Positions 1 to 6,280 of a stretch of 7,409 nt of DNA are shown here, in pieces. Source of the DNA: an uncultured Verrucomicrobiales bacterium (GTDB lineage: Bacteria; Verrucomicrobiota; Verrucomicrobiia; Verrucomicrobiales; Akkermansiaceae); the NCBI GenBank assembly GCA_937952875.1, contig CALFDI010000053.1:1-7409 (forward strand), given 5' to 3'. The notes beneath the pieces were generated by a model. It was given only the letters and a program-made list of their open reading frames with translations. It was not told the origin of the DNA and did no database searches. Numbering within the stretch: the stretch's first letter is position 1; every line of letters starts with the position of its first letter. A program made the position numbers and the translations under genes.

Positions 1-1368
1 GGCCGACTCGCATACACTGGCCAGAGATACTTACAATTCGCTGGCTCTCAAAGTAGATTCTTCAAAGCAGGTGCCGATGCTCCAGAGACATTATTGGCAT
101 TTAAAGACTTCGACGGAACCATCGCCCATAATCCGAAGAAAGGACCGCTGAAAAGCTACGCCGCACACATCAAGGACTGGAAGCCAACGAGCCCAACATG
201 GAAGGATGGTAAAGGAAAGGGCCTCATCGGAGCTATTGATTATCTAGCGGATAAAGGCGTAAACGCGTTCTCTTTCCTCACCTACAATGCTGGTGGCGAT
301 GGCGATAACGTGTGGCCATTCATCTCCCGCGAAGCAAAATTCCACTATGACTGCAGTAAATTAGATCAGTGGAACATTCTCTTCACTCATGCCCAATCAC
401 GAGGTCTGCATTTAAACTTCAAGATGCAGGAAACTGAGAATGACGACCTGCAACGCGGACACGGAACAAAAGGAGGATTCTCTCACGTTCCCGCTGCGCT
501 CGATGGCGGGGTGCTCGGGCCAGAACGCGCCCTGTATTACCGTGAACTGGTCGCGCGCTTCGGGCATCACCTAGCGCTTAGCTGGAATGTCGGCGAAGAG
601 AATACGCAGAGCTACGAGAACCAACGTGCCTGTGCGGAATACATCGGTTGGCTAGACGCTTATGATTCAAATATCATACTCCACACCTATCCGCATCAGC
701 AGGAGCTCAAATACCGTCCACATCTCGGGAAACCCACCCTTTCCGGAGTCTCCCTTCAGAATGACTGGAGCCGCGTTCACGCTAGAACATACCAGTGGGT
801 CAAGGAGTCGACTGCCGCCGGCCACCCGTGGGTCGTCTGCAATGACGAGCAAGGAAACGCATCCACCGGCTGCCCACCAGACACAGGTTATAAAGGCTTT
901 ACTCGTGTGAAAGATAAGAACCGCAGCTGGGATATGCATGACATTCGCAAGTCAGTCCTATGGGGGAATCTCATGGCTGGCGGAGCAGGAGTGGAATACT
1001 ACTTCGGCTATAAATTACCCGAAAATGATCTTCTCTGCGAGGACTGGAGAAGTCGCGACAAAAGCTGGGACTACGCAGCTATCGCGATTAGATTCTTCGA
1101 GAACAGTGGATTACCATTTGCTGAAATGACTAATCGCAGCGATCTAGTAAATAATACCTCTCGCAAAGGAAAAACTTACTGCCTAGCAAATGACTCGACA
1201 GCGCTCGTTTACCTACCTGATGGAGGCACTCAGGCATTCGCCTTTCCTGCTGCGAAGACCATTAGCTGGTTCAATCCTCGGTCTGGAGAGACTCTCGAAG
1301 CGAAGCCTTGGAACTCTGAGAATCTCATCGCTCCAGACAACCAGGATTGGCTCGCTATTTTAAAATAG
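1..1368 (+). CDS. Putative glycoside hydrolase with C-terminal collagen-binding-like domain (5' truncated)
   Basis: The reading frame is open from base 1, so the gene begins left of the window; 455 codons are visible, ending in TAG. The TTG at 94 is an internal codon, because the segment before it (visible residues 23-39, containing GADAPE and then FDGT) is the usual join between an N-terminal DUF5060 domain and a TIM-barrel in this group. The barrel shows WNVGEEN (195-201), a strand-4-like end with candidate acid residues, and CNDEQG (280-285, E283), a candidate second acid. Near the C-terminus, about residues 401-437, ALVYLPDGG and then WFNPRSGE match the small 'collagen-binding domain of putative collagenase' (PF12904-like) domain. 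Such proteins are usually exported and act on polysaccharides, often in marine degraders; the substrate cannot be read here. Any signal peptide lies outside the window. The family assignment is from recalled motifs; catalytic roles are inferred. Confidence 0.85.
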   Translation, partial: GRLAYTGQRYLQFAGSQSRFFKAGADAPETLLAFKDFDGTIAHNPKKGPLKSYAAHIKDWKPTSPTWKDGKGKGLIGAIDYLADKGVNAFSFLTYNAGGDGDNVWPFISREAKFHYDCSKLDQWNILFTHAQSRGLHLNFKMQETENDDLQRGHGTKGGFSHVPAALDGGVLGPERALYYRELVARFGHHLALSWNVGEENTQSYENQRACAEYIGWLDAYDSNIILHTYPHQQELKYRPHLGKPTLSGVSLQNDWSRVHARTYQWVKESTAAGHPWVVCNDEQGNASTGCPPDTGYKGFTRVKDKNRSWDMHDIRKSVLWGNLMAGGAGVEYYFGYKLPENDLLCEDWRSRDKSWDYAAIAIRFFENSGLPFAEMTNRSDLVNNTSRKGKTYCLANDSTALVYLPDGGTQAFAFPAAKTISWFNPRSGETLEAKPWNSENLIAPDNQDWLAILK

Positions 1369-1369
1369 A

Positions 1370-1383
1370 AGAGTCTTCACTCT
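1370..1383. terminator. Possible short hairpin between convergent genes
   Basis: AGAGT (1370-1374), loop CTTC, ACTCT (1379-1383) forms a 5 bp stem in the 13 nt gap between two convergent stops. Read on the - strand it is followed by TCTATTTT, a weak U-rich tail, so it might end transcription of the LolA-like gene. The stem is short and only moderately GC-rich, so this is a weak call. Confidence 0.25.
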
Positions 1384-2110
1384 AGCGAGGTCCACCACCT
1401 CTCGTGCGGATTTTGCTCGGCTTTTTGAATTCTAAATAAGTCACTCCTTTAGAGCGATTTTTTTTCGGATCCATCGTATCGATACGCATCTGCGTGATGG
1501 TGTGGAACTTGCCTACCTTCATGATACTAGTGATTTTAAAGCTCTTCAGTGGTTCACCAGCCTTGTTATAGCCTAACACCTGAATCAGTGCATAATACTT
1601 CTTATGGGCCCAGACGTAGACGATGCTATATTTTCCTTTGCCCGTCGGATTCACGATGCGGATTTTATAGCAGTCATGAATACCGACTTTTTCTTCACCT
1701 ACTATCTTACCAGTATTCCAGTAAAGAAAACGAAGAGCGAGATCTTCATAGGTAAGGTCTGTGCCTCCGATGGCCTCACCTAATTTTTTCGCAGGAAAGG
1801 CTTTGGTCTTACCAGAATCCCCCACCTCGAACAGGTCGATATCGTTCTTGCCGAGGCGAACGTGGAAGCGATTGAGCTTCTTCTTATCGGAAAGGTGAAA
1901 CTGTATATTCTCTCCACGCATGAAGAGATGAATCGGCATCTTTTTCCCTCCTTTTCGCACGTGCCCAGTGAGATCTGTCTCCTGAAGAGTCGCACTGAAG
2001 CGAATATTCTCGAGAATCTGCTTTGCCGTAACTTGAGCGGATGCTGGGAGTAGACTCAGGAAAAAAGCTCCAATGAGGGCGATAAAGTAGCGTTGAGGGG
2101 AAATAATCAT
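1382..2110 (-). CDS. LolA-like outer membrane lipoprotein-sorting protein
   Basis: This 242-residue protein has a clear Sec signal peptide: charged start, hydrophobic stretch about residues 8-22, and a likely cleavage after ASA (23-25). The mature part is rich in alternating beta-type segments. It contains GTDLTYEDLALRFLYW (116-131), then a conserved-looking cysteine (C147) and VYVWAHKKYYALIQ (164-177). These match what I recall of the LolA_like/TP-0789 type of 'outer membrane lipoprotein-sorting protein' (COG2834), a half-barrel fold that can hold a lipid group. It probably works in the periplasm; lipoprotein carriage is inferred from fold only, and many members of this branch have no tested role. 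The C-terminus is strongly basic (KKPSKIRTRGGGPR). It stands alone, convergent with the hydrolase gene and divergent from the next gene. No Shine-Dalgarno is seen before the ATG. Confidence 0.82.
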   Translation of the reverse strand: MIISPQRYFIALIGAFFLSLLPASAQVTAKQILENIRFSATLQETDLTGHVRKGGKKMPIHLFMRGENIQFHLSDKKKLNRFHVRLGKNDIDLFEVGDSGKTKAFPAKKLGEAIGGTDLTYEDLALRFLYWNTGKIVGEEKVGIHDCYKIRIVNPTGKGKYSIVYVWAHKKYYALIQVLGYNKAGEPLKSFKITSIMKVGKFHTITQMRIDTMDPKKNRSKGVTYLEFKKPSKIRTRGGGPR

Positions 2111-2352
2111 AATACAGATGAGACGTAGAACGTGAGTGAAGTATTCAATGGTCTGAGACGATGCGAGTCAGAATAGTAAGAACCTATTCACAATAATTTA
2201 GATGTCTTTAAAAAAAGAGCCATTTGAGCATCATTTTCTAAAATAATTCCGACTATCTTCTTGCCGCAGAGTCCAAGTCTCCCGTTGGATGTGTGGAGAC
2301 ATTTGTCAGCCCCGTTTTCCCTTCGAAACATTTATCCCTTTTCTGTCTTCAC
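2111..2352. other. Divergent intergenic region, no clear promoter
   Basis: This gap of up to 242 bp separates two divergent genes and must hold both promoters. It is AT-richer than its flanks, notably at 2190-2250, with an A7 run at 2211-2217. I looked for sigma70-type boxes on both strands and found none with good sequence and spacing; TTGAGC at 2224 has only poor -10 partners. No RNA gene or repeat is visible. If the GTG at 2293 is the true start of the downstream gene, the gap shrinks to 182 bp. Confidence 0.5.
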
Positions 2353-3354
2353 ATGAGTCTCCGTAAGCAATTGACCGATCTGCTCTCAGCTATCTTGCCA
2401 TCCAACCCTAAGGAGGCAATCAAAGGCACTGAGCTCATTCGACTCGTTCGTATGCAGTTAGAGGGAGATTATTCGGATGCATCTCTCCGTTATCACTTTT
2501 CCATCATGTCGTGTGATCCTGCATCACCGATCGCGAAAGTGGAGAAAGGACAGGGCTACTACAAACGGACGGCACCAGTCCCTGCTCTCACAGGAGCACA
2601 GGAAATGTTCTCTATGCGTCAGGCTCGCCTAGACGAGGTGGGTGGAGATGGCGGCGAGCTCTCACGGATGGATGCAGCAATGGAACGGATCAAAAAGTTC
2701 CGCGCCATTGTGATCCGCTACTATGAAGTCAGTGGACGCTTCCCCTTCGTCTTCCGCGATGCCTTTAGTGAAGAATCCCCTATCAGCAATCTCTGGAAAT
2801 ACCCTGAAGTCGTGCTCGTCGATTGGGAAACGGGTGATGCTCCTGACGAAGAAATGACGCTCGACTCCGCAGCTCTCAGTCTGAAAAGCAATTTAGGTCT
2901 GCCACCCTGCACATTAGCTGCAGCACGCCTTCGTATCATTCCCGCGCTTGAGACATTTCGTGAAGACTTTTTCCAATGCCTAAGTGCCTCGAAGTGGGCT
3001 CAGCAAGGCGAACTCATCTACGCTCTCCCGATCGAAGATGAAGCACTTGGTGATGCGCTACGTGCACTGGCTCAAGAGTTCGGAATCGGTATAACGACAT
3101 TTGGCCTATCCCCTGAAATTCTCGATGACCTTCCGCGCGCCTCTAACATCATAAATGCTCATCCACGTGAGACGGAGGCCTTGATGTCACGTTTAGACGT
3201 GACACGCATTGCAGCATCGAAGAATAGATCACACGTAGACTGGAGTGCTCTAGCTGGCCTGCGTAGCGAAAGCAGTGAAGTCAATGAACTCCTCGCATGG
3301 CTACAGAGCTGCATCTCAGAAGGTAAAGCCACAGCCTACACGACTGTTTCCTAG
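2353..3354 (+). CDS. Winged-helix plus nuclease-fold-like protein, COG2958-like, probably degenerate active site
   Basis: This encodes 333 residues from the ATG at 2353. An in-frame GTG at 2293 would add 20 residues (VSPVFPSKHLSLFCLH), but these look like translated leader, so I prefer the ATG; neither start has a Shine-Dalgarno. Residues 1-75 look like a small DNA-binding helix-turn-helix/HARE-type domain (AIKGTELIRLV, SLRYHFSIM, KGQGYYKR). A helical linker follows (about 85-125). Residues 126-318 resemble COG2958-type proteins as I remember them: LWKYPEVV (147-154), FREDFFQCLSASKWAQ (202-217), LRALAQEFGIGI (236-247) and a late VDW (295-297). In those relatives a YPD...FEVK pattern looks like a PD-(D/E)xK nuclease core. 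Here the position aligned with EVK reads RLR (192-194), so catalysis may be lost. Function is unknown; DNA binding is inferred. It stands alone, convergent with the next gene. Confidence 0.72.
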   Translation: MSLRKQLTDLLSAILPSNPKEAIKGTELIRLVRMQLEGDYSDASLRYHFSIMSCDPASPIAKVEKGQGYYKRTAPVPALTGAQEMFSMRQARLDEVGGDGGELSRMDAAMERIKKFRAIVIRYYEVSGRFPFVFRDAFSEESPISNLWKYPEVVLVDWETGDAPDEEMTLDSAALSLKSNLGLPPCTLAAARLRIIPALETFREDFFQCLSASKWAQQGELIYALPIEDEALGDALRALAQEFGIGITTFGLSPEILDDLPRASNIINAHPRETEALMSRLDVTRIAASKNRSHVDWSALAGLRSESSEVNELLAWLQSCISEGKATAYTTVS

Positions 3355-3375
3355 TCCTGCGGCTATGACTTTTTT
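3353..3375 (+). terminator. Weak candidate terminator after the COG2958-like gene
   Basis: AGTC (3353-3356) can pair with GACT (3367-3370), directly followed by a T run (3370-3375). The stem is only 4 bp with a 10-base loop, so the evidence is mostly the T run just past the stop codon. Confidence 0.25.
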
Positions 3376-3473
3376 CACTACGACCGGCGGAAAACGAAGG
3401 CTCATGGGAAAGACGCAGCGAAAGGCTCCTTAACGTAAACCGCGCCGAGTCATCTCTCTGATTGTAGCGTCGC

Positions 3474-3495
3474 CTGGTTTTGCCAGTTCCTTTTT
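3474..3495 (+). terminator. Second weak hairpin with T-rich tail
   Basis: CTGG (3474-3477) and CCAG (3483-3486) form a small hairpin followed by TTCCTTTTT (3487-3495). It lies in the convergent gap and could serve the + strand gene as a backup. The stem is short, so confidence is low. Confidence 0.2.
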
Positions 3496-3504
3496 CTGAT
3501 TGGT

Positions 3505-3535
3505 CTTGTAAAACGACAAGGTTAGTCTTCTAACC
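3505..3535 (-). terminator. Paired hairpins at the end of the LURP-one-like gene
   Basis: GGTTAG (3520-3525), loop TCTT, CTAACC (3530-3535) is a perfect 6 bp stem that covers the stop codon of the - strand gene. Just beyond it, CTTGT (3505-3509) and ACAAG (3516-3520) form a second 5 bp stem around a loop that reads CGTTTT on the - strand. Two adjoining stems at a gene end fit a terminator, but there is no classic long U tail. Confidence 0.35.
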
Positions 3536-4204
3536 TCGCTGACGCTCGAGCATGACCATCATCATATAAGACATGACGAGATTTAGCTCTTGGCGCTCTG
3601 TTAGGTCGCTGAACTTTTCGATTTTAAAGCGACCTTCCCAGAAGGCGGGTTGCTTCGTCATCCGCATGGCTACAGTCCCAGACTGATCAGCCGCAGCATA
3701 CCGTGGATGAAATAAGTAGCCAGTGAGAACACCTAAAACAGGAATGCCACCCAAAAGACTATCGAAGACTTTTGAAATGGGGTTTTCCTCACGTAGGGTA
3801 AAATCTACTGTATCATCGCCTGGATTAAAGACTTCGTAATGTGCACGCCAGATACTGCGCCAGCCGCGACGACCGACACTCCCGATCTCGCCACCTTGGG
3901 CATCGGTAAAGTTATAGCGGGCAGACCAATCGATAATTTTTCGTGTTTTGATCTCAGCTAGAAGAGTGCTGCGAGACTTATCGGTGAAGATCTCAACATG
4001 CTCCCGAAATTTAAAAAACTTCTGCTTTGTATAGAGCACGACTTGGCCATTCGCGTCCGTCACAGTCGCCTGCTTTGTGAGGGCGAGGATTTTAAAAGAA
4101 AGAGTCAGAGGCCATTGAATACCTTGCATCTGGCGGCTAATATCGTCAGTCGCGGGAATAGCTGATGTGATAGGAGCCTCATAAGGGTTAGTGCTTTGTT
4201 CCAT
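3530..4204 (-). CDS. LURP-one/YxjI-like protein with N-terminal NPYEAP tag
   Basis: This is a 224-residue soluble protein without signal peptide. It opens with NPYEAP (residues 6-11) and a short Pro/Ala/Thr-rich linker. The rest matches the LURP-one-related fold (COG4894, YxjI family; related to tubby and phospholipid scramblases): FKILALTKQATVTDANGQVV (37-56), KFFKFREHVEIF (62-73), IGSVGRRGWRSIWRAHYEV (107-125), and a C-terminal helix ending MMMVMLERQRG (214-224). Family members form a 12-stranded barrel around a helix; the last hydrophobic helix fits that. Biochemical function is unknown in bacteria. The start is the ATG at 4204, with no Shine-Dalgarno; the NPYEAP tag supports it, since this tag normally sits at the very N-terminus. 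It is divergent from the M48 gene, 8 nt from that gene's longest possible start. Confidence 0.82.
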   Translation of the reverse strand: MEQSTNPYEAPITSAIPATDDISRQMQGIQWPLTLSFKILALTKQATVTDANGQVVLYTKQKFFKFREHVEIFTDKSRSTLLAEIKTRKIIDWSARYNFTDAQGGEIGSVGRRGWRSIWRAHYEVFNPGDDTVDFTLREENPISKVFDSLLGGIPVLGVLTGYLFHPRYAAADQSGTVAMRMTKQPAFWEGRFKIEKFSDLTERQELNLVMSYMMMVMLERQRG

Positions 4205-4212
4205 AGAGCTAA

Positions 4213-5064
4213 ATGTCTAACGAAACACCCTATGAGAGTCCAGCGAGCAAATTTGACAGAGGCCTCCCTTTCTCACAGAATGTCCCCAGAATGAAGACCA
4301 TTTCACTTGTTTCACTCTTCTCCGCCTCTGTCTTTATCAGTTCTTGCGCACCTCCGTCTGCAATCGACTCCCAGGGCCGCCCGATCGCGGCAGGAGCGTC
4401 TAACTCACTTCGCAGTCAGGGCTCTCAAATTTTTCAGAAATACAAACAAGAAAAGTCCATTAACCGAGACTCTCGCTACAACGCCCCCGTCCAGAGAGTC
4501 GCAGCACGGCTGAAACGAGTCATTCCTCTCGCGAATGCTGACTGGGAATTTGTCGTCTTTAACGATAAAACACCGAATGCCTTCGCGCTCCCAGGCGGGA
4601 AAGTCGGGATACACACTGGACTCTTCCAGATTACTCAGAACGACGCCGGCCTCGCTGCGGTCTTGGCACATGAGATCACTCATGTCACAGCAAATCACGC
4701 AGGCGTTCGCCAACAGCAACAGCGAGGCATAGCTCTCGGTGGAGCCCTCTTAGGAGCTGTGCTGGGAGAAGGCGCATCGACCAACGCTGCGACTTCACTC
4801 TATAACACAGGGACGAAATTAGCCGTTGCTCTCCCCCATTCTCGGAAACAAGAACTGGAAGCAGACAGAATCGGGATGATCTATATGGCACGCGCAGGCT
4901 ACAATCCGGAAGAAGCCGTCAACTTCTGGAAGCGCTTCGCCGCGTATAACCAGCGGCAAGGCAGTCAGACACCAGAATTCCTCCGGACTCACCCAATAGA
5001 TCAAACTCGAATCAATGCCCTAAAGGCATCACTTCCTGCAGCACGAGCTGCCTACACCCAATAA
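4213..5064 (+). CDS. M48-family metallopeptidase, probable lipoprotein (start uncertain)
   Basis: The longest frame gives 283 residues from ATG 4213. An internal ATG at 4291 (257 residues) begins an excellent lipoprotein signal: MKTISL, a hydrophobic stretch, then ISSC as lipobox with the acyl cysteine at 19. I favour 4291 for the exported form, but the 26 codons before it encode an NPYESP-like tag (TPYESP), so 4213 is kept as the outer bound. Numbered from 4291, the enzyme has HEITH (127-131, zinc ligands H127, H131, catalytic E128), then QELEAD (187-192, with E188 the likely third ligand and D192 conserved), and a late THP (233-235) like the histidine switch of BepA. A Gly/Ala-rich segment follows HEXXH. 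This is the periplasmic BepA/YfgC/LoiP type, which degrades misassembled envelope proteins. It is first in a tight + strand run with msrA and yqgE. Neither start has a Shine-Dalgarno. Confidence 0.88.
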   Translation: MSNETPYESPASKFDRGLPFSQNVPRMKTISLVSLFSASVFISSCAPPSAIDSQGRPIAAGASNSLRSQGSQIFQKYKQEKSINRDSRYNAPVQRVAARLKRVIPLANADWEFVVFNDKTPNAFALPGGKVGIHTGLFQITQNDAGLAAVLAHEITHVTANHAGVRQQQQRGIALGGALLGAVLGEGASTNAATSLYNTGTKLAVALPHSRKQELEADRIGMIYMARAGYNPEEAVNFWKRFAAYNQRQGSQTPEFLRTHPIDQTRINALKASLPAARAAYTQ

Positions 5065-5071
5065 AACATTT

Positions 5072-5725
5072 ATGCGTGCTATTATTTATGGATGCCTTAT
5101 CGCCGCTGGCATAATTTTCTCTTACACAACATACATAGACGCTACGTCTCGCCCTGTCAGACACATGAATACCCCTCTTAAAGATCCTTCCGAAAGCACA
5201 CCTGCACCTGATGACGCCGCTACTATCACTCTAGGCGCAGGATGCTTCTGGTGTGTAGAAGCCGTCTTCCTCCAACTCGAAGGCGTTTACACCGTCACCT
5301 CTGGCTACATGGGTGGACATGTCAAAAATCCCACTTATGAAGAAGTCTGCGGTAAAAAAACAGGACACGTTGAAGTCGTTCAGATCAAATACGATACATC
5401 ACGTATCTCCACAGACACTTTAATAGGGTGGTTCTGGGAACTCCATGATCCGACTCAAGTGGATGGCCAGGGCGCAGACATCGGTCCACAGTATGCCTCC
5501 ACCATCTTCTACCATACTGAGGAACAGAAAGAGATCGCTCAAAAGTCCAGCCAAGCCATTCAGCCGACTTTTGATAAACCAATCGTCACAGCACTTCTCC
5601 AGGCTGAGACTTTCTATCCAGCTGAAAACTACCATCAAGATTACTACTTTCAGAATAAGAACAAAAATAGCTACTGCCGTATGGTCATTACGCCAAAGTT
5701 AGCAAAGCTGAGACTGAAAAAATGA
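5072..5725 (+). CDS. msrA: Peptide-methionine (S)-S-oxide reductase with N-terminal membrane anchor/signal
   Basis: MsrA reduces the S-form of methionine sulfoxide in proteins. Residues 1-20 form a hydrophobic export or anchor segment and 22-50 a polar linker rich in Pro, Asp and Ser, so the enzyme probably sits in the periplasm or on the membrane, unlike the usual cytoplasmic form. The catalytic domain starts near residue 51 with GCFWCVE (57-63), C58 being the nucleophile and E63 a conserved helper. The family pattern continues with TSGYMGG (76-82), EEVCGKKTGHVEVVQ (90-104), WELHDPTQ (122-129), GPQYASTIFY (138-147) and YHQDYY (187-192). C202 in YCRMVITPKL is a likely resolving cysteine. A start at Met32 would give a cytoplasmic enzyme, but the hydrophobic N-terminus and the 7 nt gap to the M48 gene favour the ATG at 5072. 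It overlaps the next gene by 4 nt (ATGA), which suggests coupled translation. Confidence 0.95.
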   Translation: MRAIIYGCLIAAGIIFSYTTYIDATSRPVRHMNTPLKDPSESTPAPDDAATITLGAGCFWCVEAVFLQLEGVYTVTSGYMGGHVKNPTYEEVCGKKTGHVEVVQIKYDTSRISTDTLIGWFWELHDPTQVDGQGADIGPQYASTIFYHTEEQKEIAQKSSQAIQPTFDKPIVTALLQAETFYPAENYHQDYYFQNKNKNSYCRMVITPKLAKLRLKK

Positions 5726-6276
5726 AGAGTCTCCACTCTTTCCGCTCGCTGGCAGGTCAGCTCCTCATTGCATCCCCACTCATCAGAGACGGCATTTTCT
5801 ATCGATCTGTCATCTTTCTTACAGAGCATAGCGAAGAAGACGGAGCTCAAGGCTTCATTATAAACTCCTTCTCTGGCCGCAAGGTCATGCACGCAGTCGC
5901 TGCTGGGGAATTGCCTGAACTCTCGCACGTGCCTACGTTTCACGGTGGTCCTGTCAAAGAAGACAAACTACTCTTCGGCAGTATCACAGTAGAGTCATCA
6001 GAATTCGCCTCTTTCACACCAGCGCGCACGAATCAGGAAGCCATCACTATGATGGACCATCCTCAGTGCCAGCTCTTTGCCTACATTGGCTATTCCAGCT
6101 GGATAGCTGGTCAGTTAGAAGATGAGCTAACAGCCAATACGTGGTATGTGTCACCGCCACGAAAAAGCCTTCTCTCACATAAGCTCGACCGTTCATTGTG
6201 GAGAAACCTACTGAGAGAACTTTCACCCTACCACGCCATCGTGGCGGAGTGCCCAGAAGAGCTTCTAGCGAACTAA
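5722..6276 (+). CDS. yqgE: YqgE/AlgH family protein (UPF0301, DUF179)
   Basis: This is a 184-residue protein, the normal length for the family. The family signatures are in order: AGQLLIASPLIRDGIFYRSVI (11-31 region), EHSEEDGAQGFIIN (35-48), HGGPVKEDKL (74-83) and IGYSSWIAGQLEDEL (122-136) followed by NTWYV. No signal peptide or membrane helix is visible, so it is probably cytoplasmic. The fold is known from structures, but the molecular role is not; AlgH was once linked to alginate regulation in Pseudomonas, and that link is not general. The start ATG overlaps the msrA stop (ATGA at 5722-5725), and the next gene begins 4 nt after the stop, so it is surely co-transcribed with both. No separate promoter is seen. 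Confidence 0.95.
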   Translation: MKSLHSFRSLAGQLLIASPLIRDGIFYRSVIFLTEHSEEDGAQGFIINSFSGRKVMHAVAAGELPELSHVPTFHGGPVKEDKLLFGSITVESSEFASFTPARTNQEAITMMDHPQCQLFAYIGYSSWIAGQLEDELTANTWYVSPPRKSLLSHKLDRSLWRNLLRELSPYHAIVAECPEELLAN

Positions 6277-6279
6277 AGG
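6275..6279 (+). promoter_or_regulatory. Ribosome binding site that favours the start at 6290
   Basis: AAAGG overlaps the yqgE stop codon. It lies only 1 nt from the ATG at 6281, too close for normal use, but 10 nt from the in-frame ATG at 6290, a workable distance. This makes the second ATG the likelier start of the next gene. Confidence 0.5.
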
Positions 6280-6280
6280 C

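Noticed and set aside
94..96. TTG at 94 as the start of the first gene
   Set aside because: The frame is open to base 1 and the residues before 94 (including GADAPE) match the conserved family segment, so the codon is internal.
667..939. Open frame of 90 codons on the - strand inside the hydrolase gene
   Set aside because: It lies wholly within a well-supported gene, shows no recognisable motif, and its composition is that of an antisense shadow.
2190..2260. Sigma70-type promoter in the AT-rich divergent gap
   Set aside because: No pair of boxes had acceptable sequence and 16-18 nt spacing on either strand; calling one would be guesswork.
2293..2352. GTG start at 2293 for the COG2958-like gene
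   Set aside because: The extra 20 residues look like random translated leader, there is no Shine-Dalgarno, and the Met at 2353 begins a normal amphipathic first helix. It cannot be fully excluded.
4405..4719. Open frame of 104 codons on the - strand opposite the M48 gene
   Set aside because: It is antisense to the conserved HEITH region, has no family signature or start signal, and is best explained as a shadow frame.
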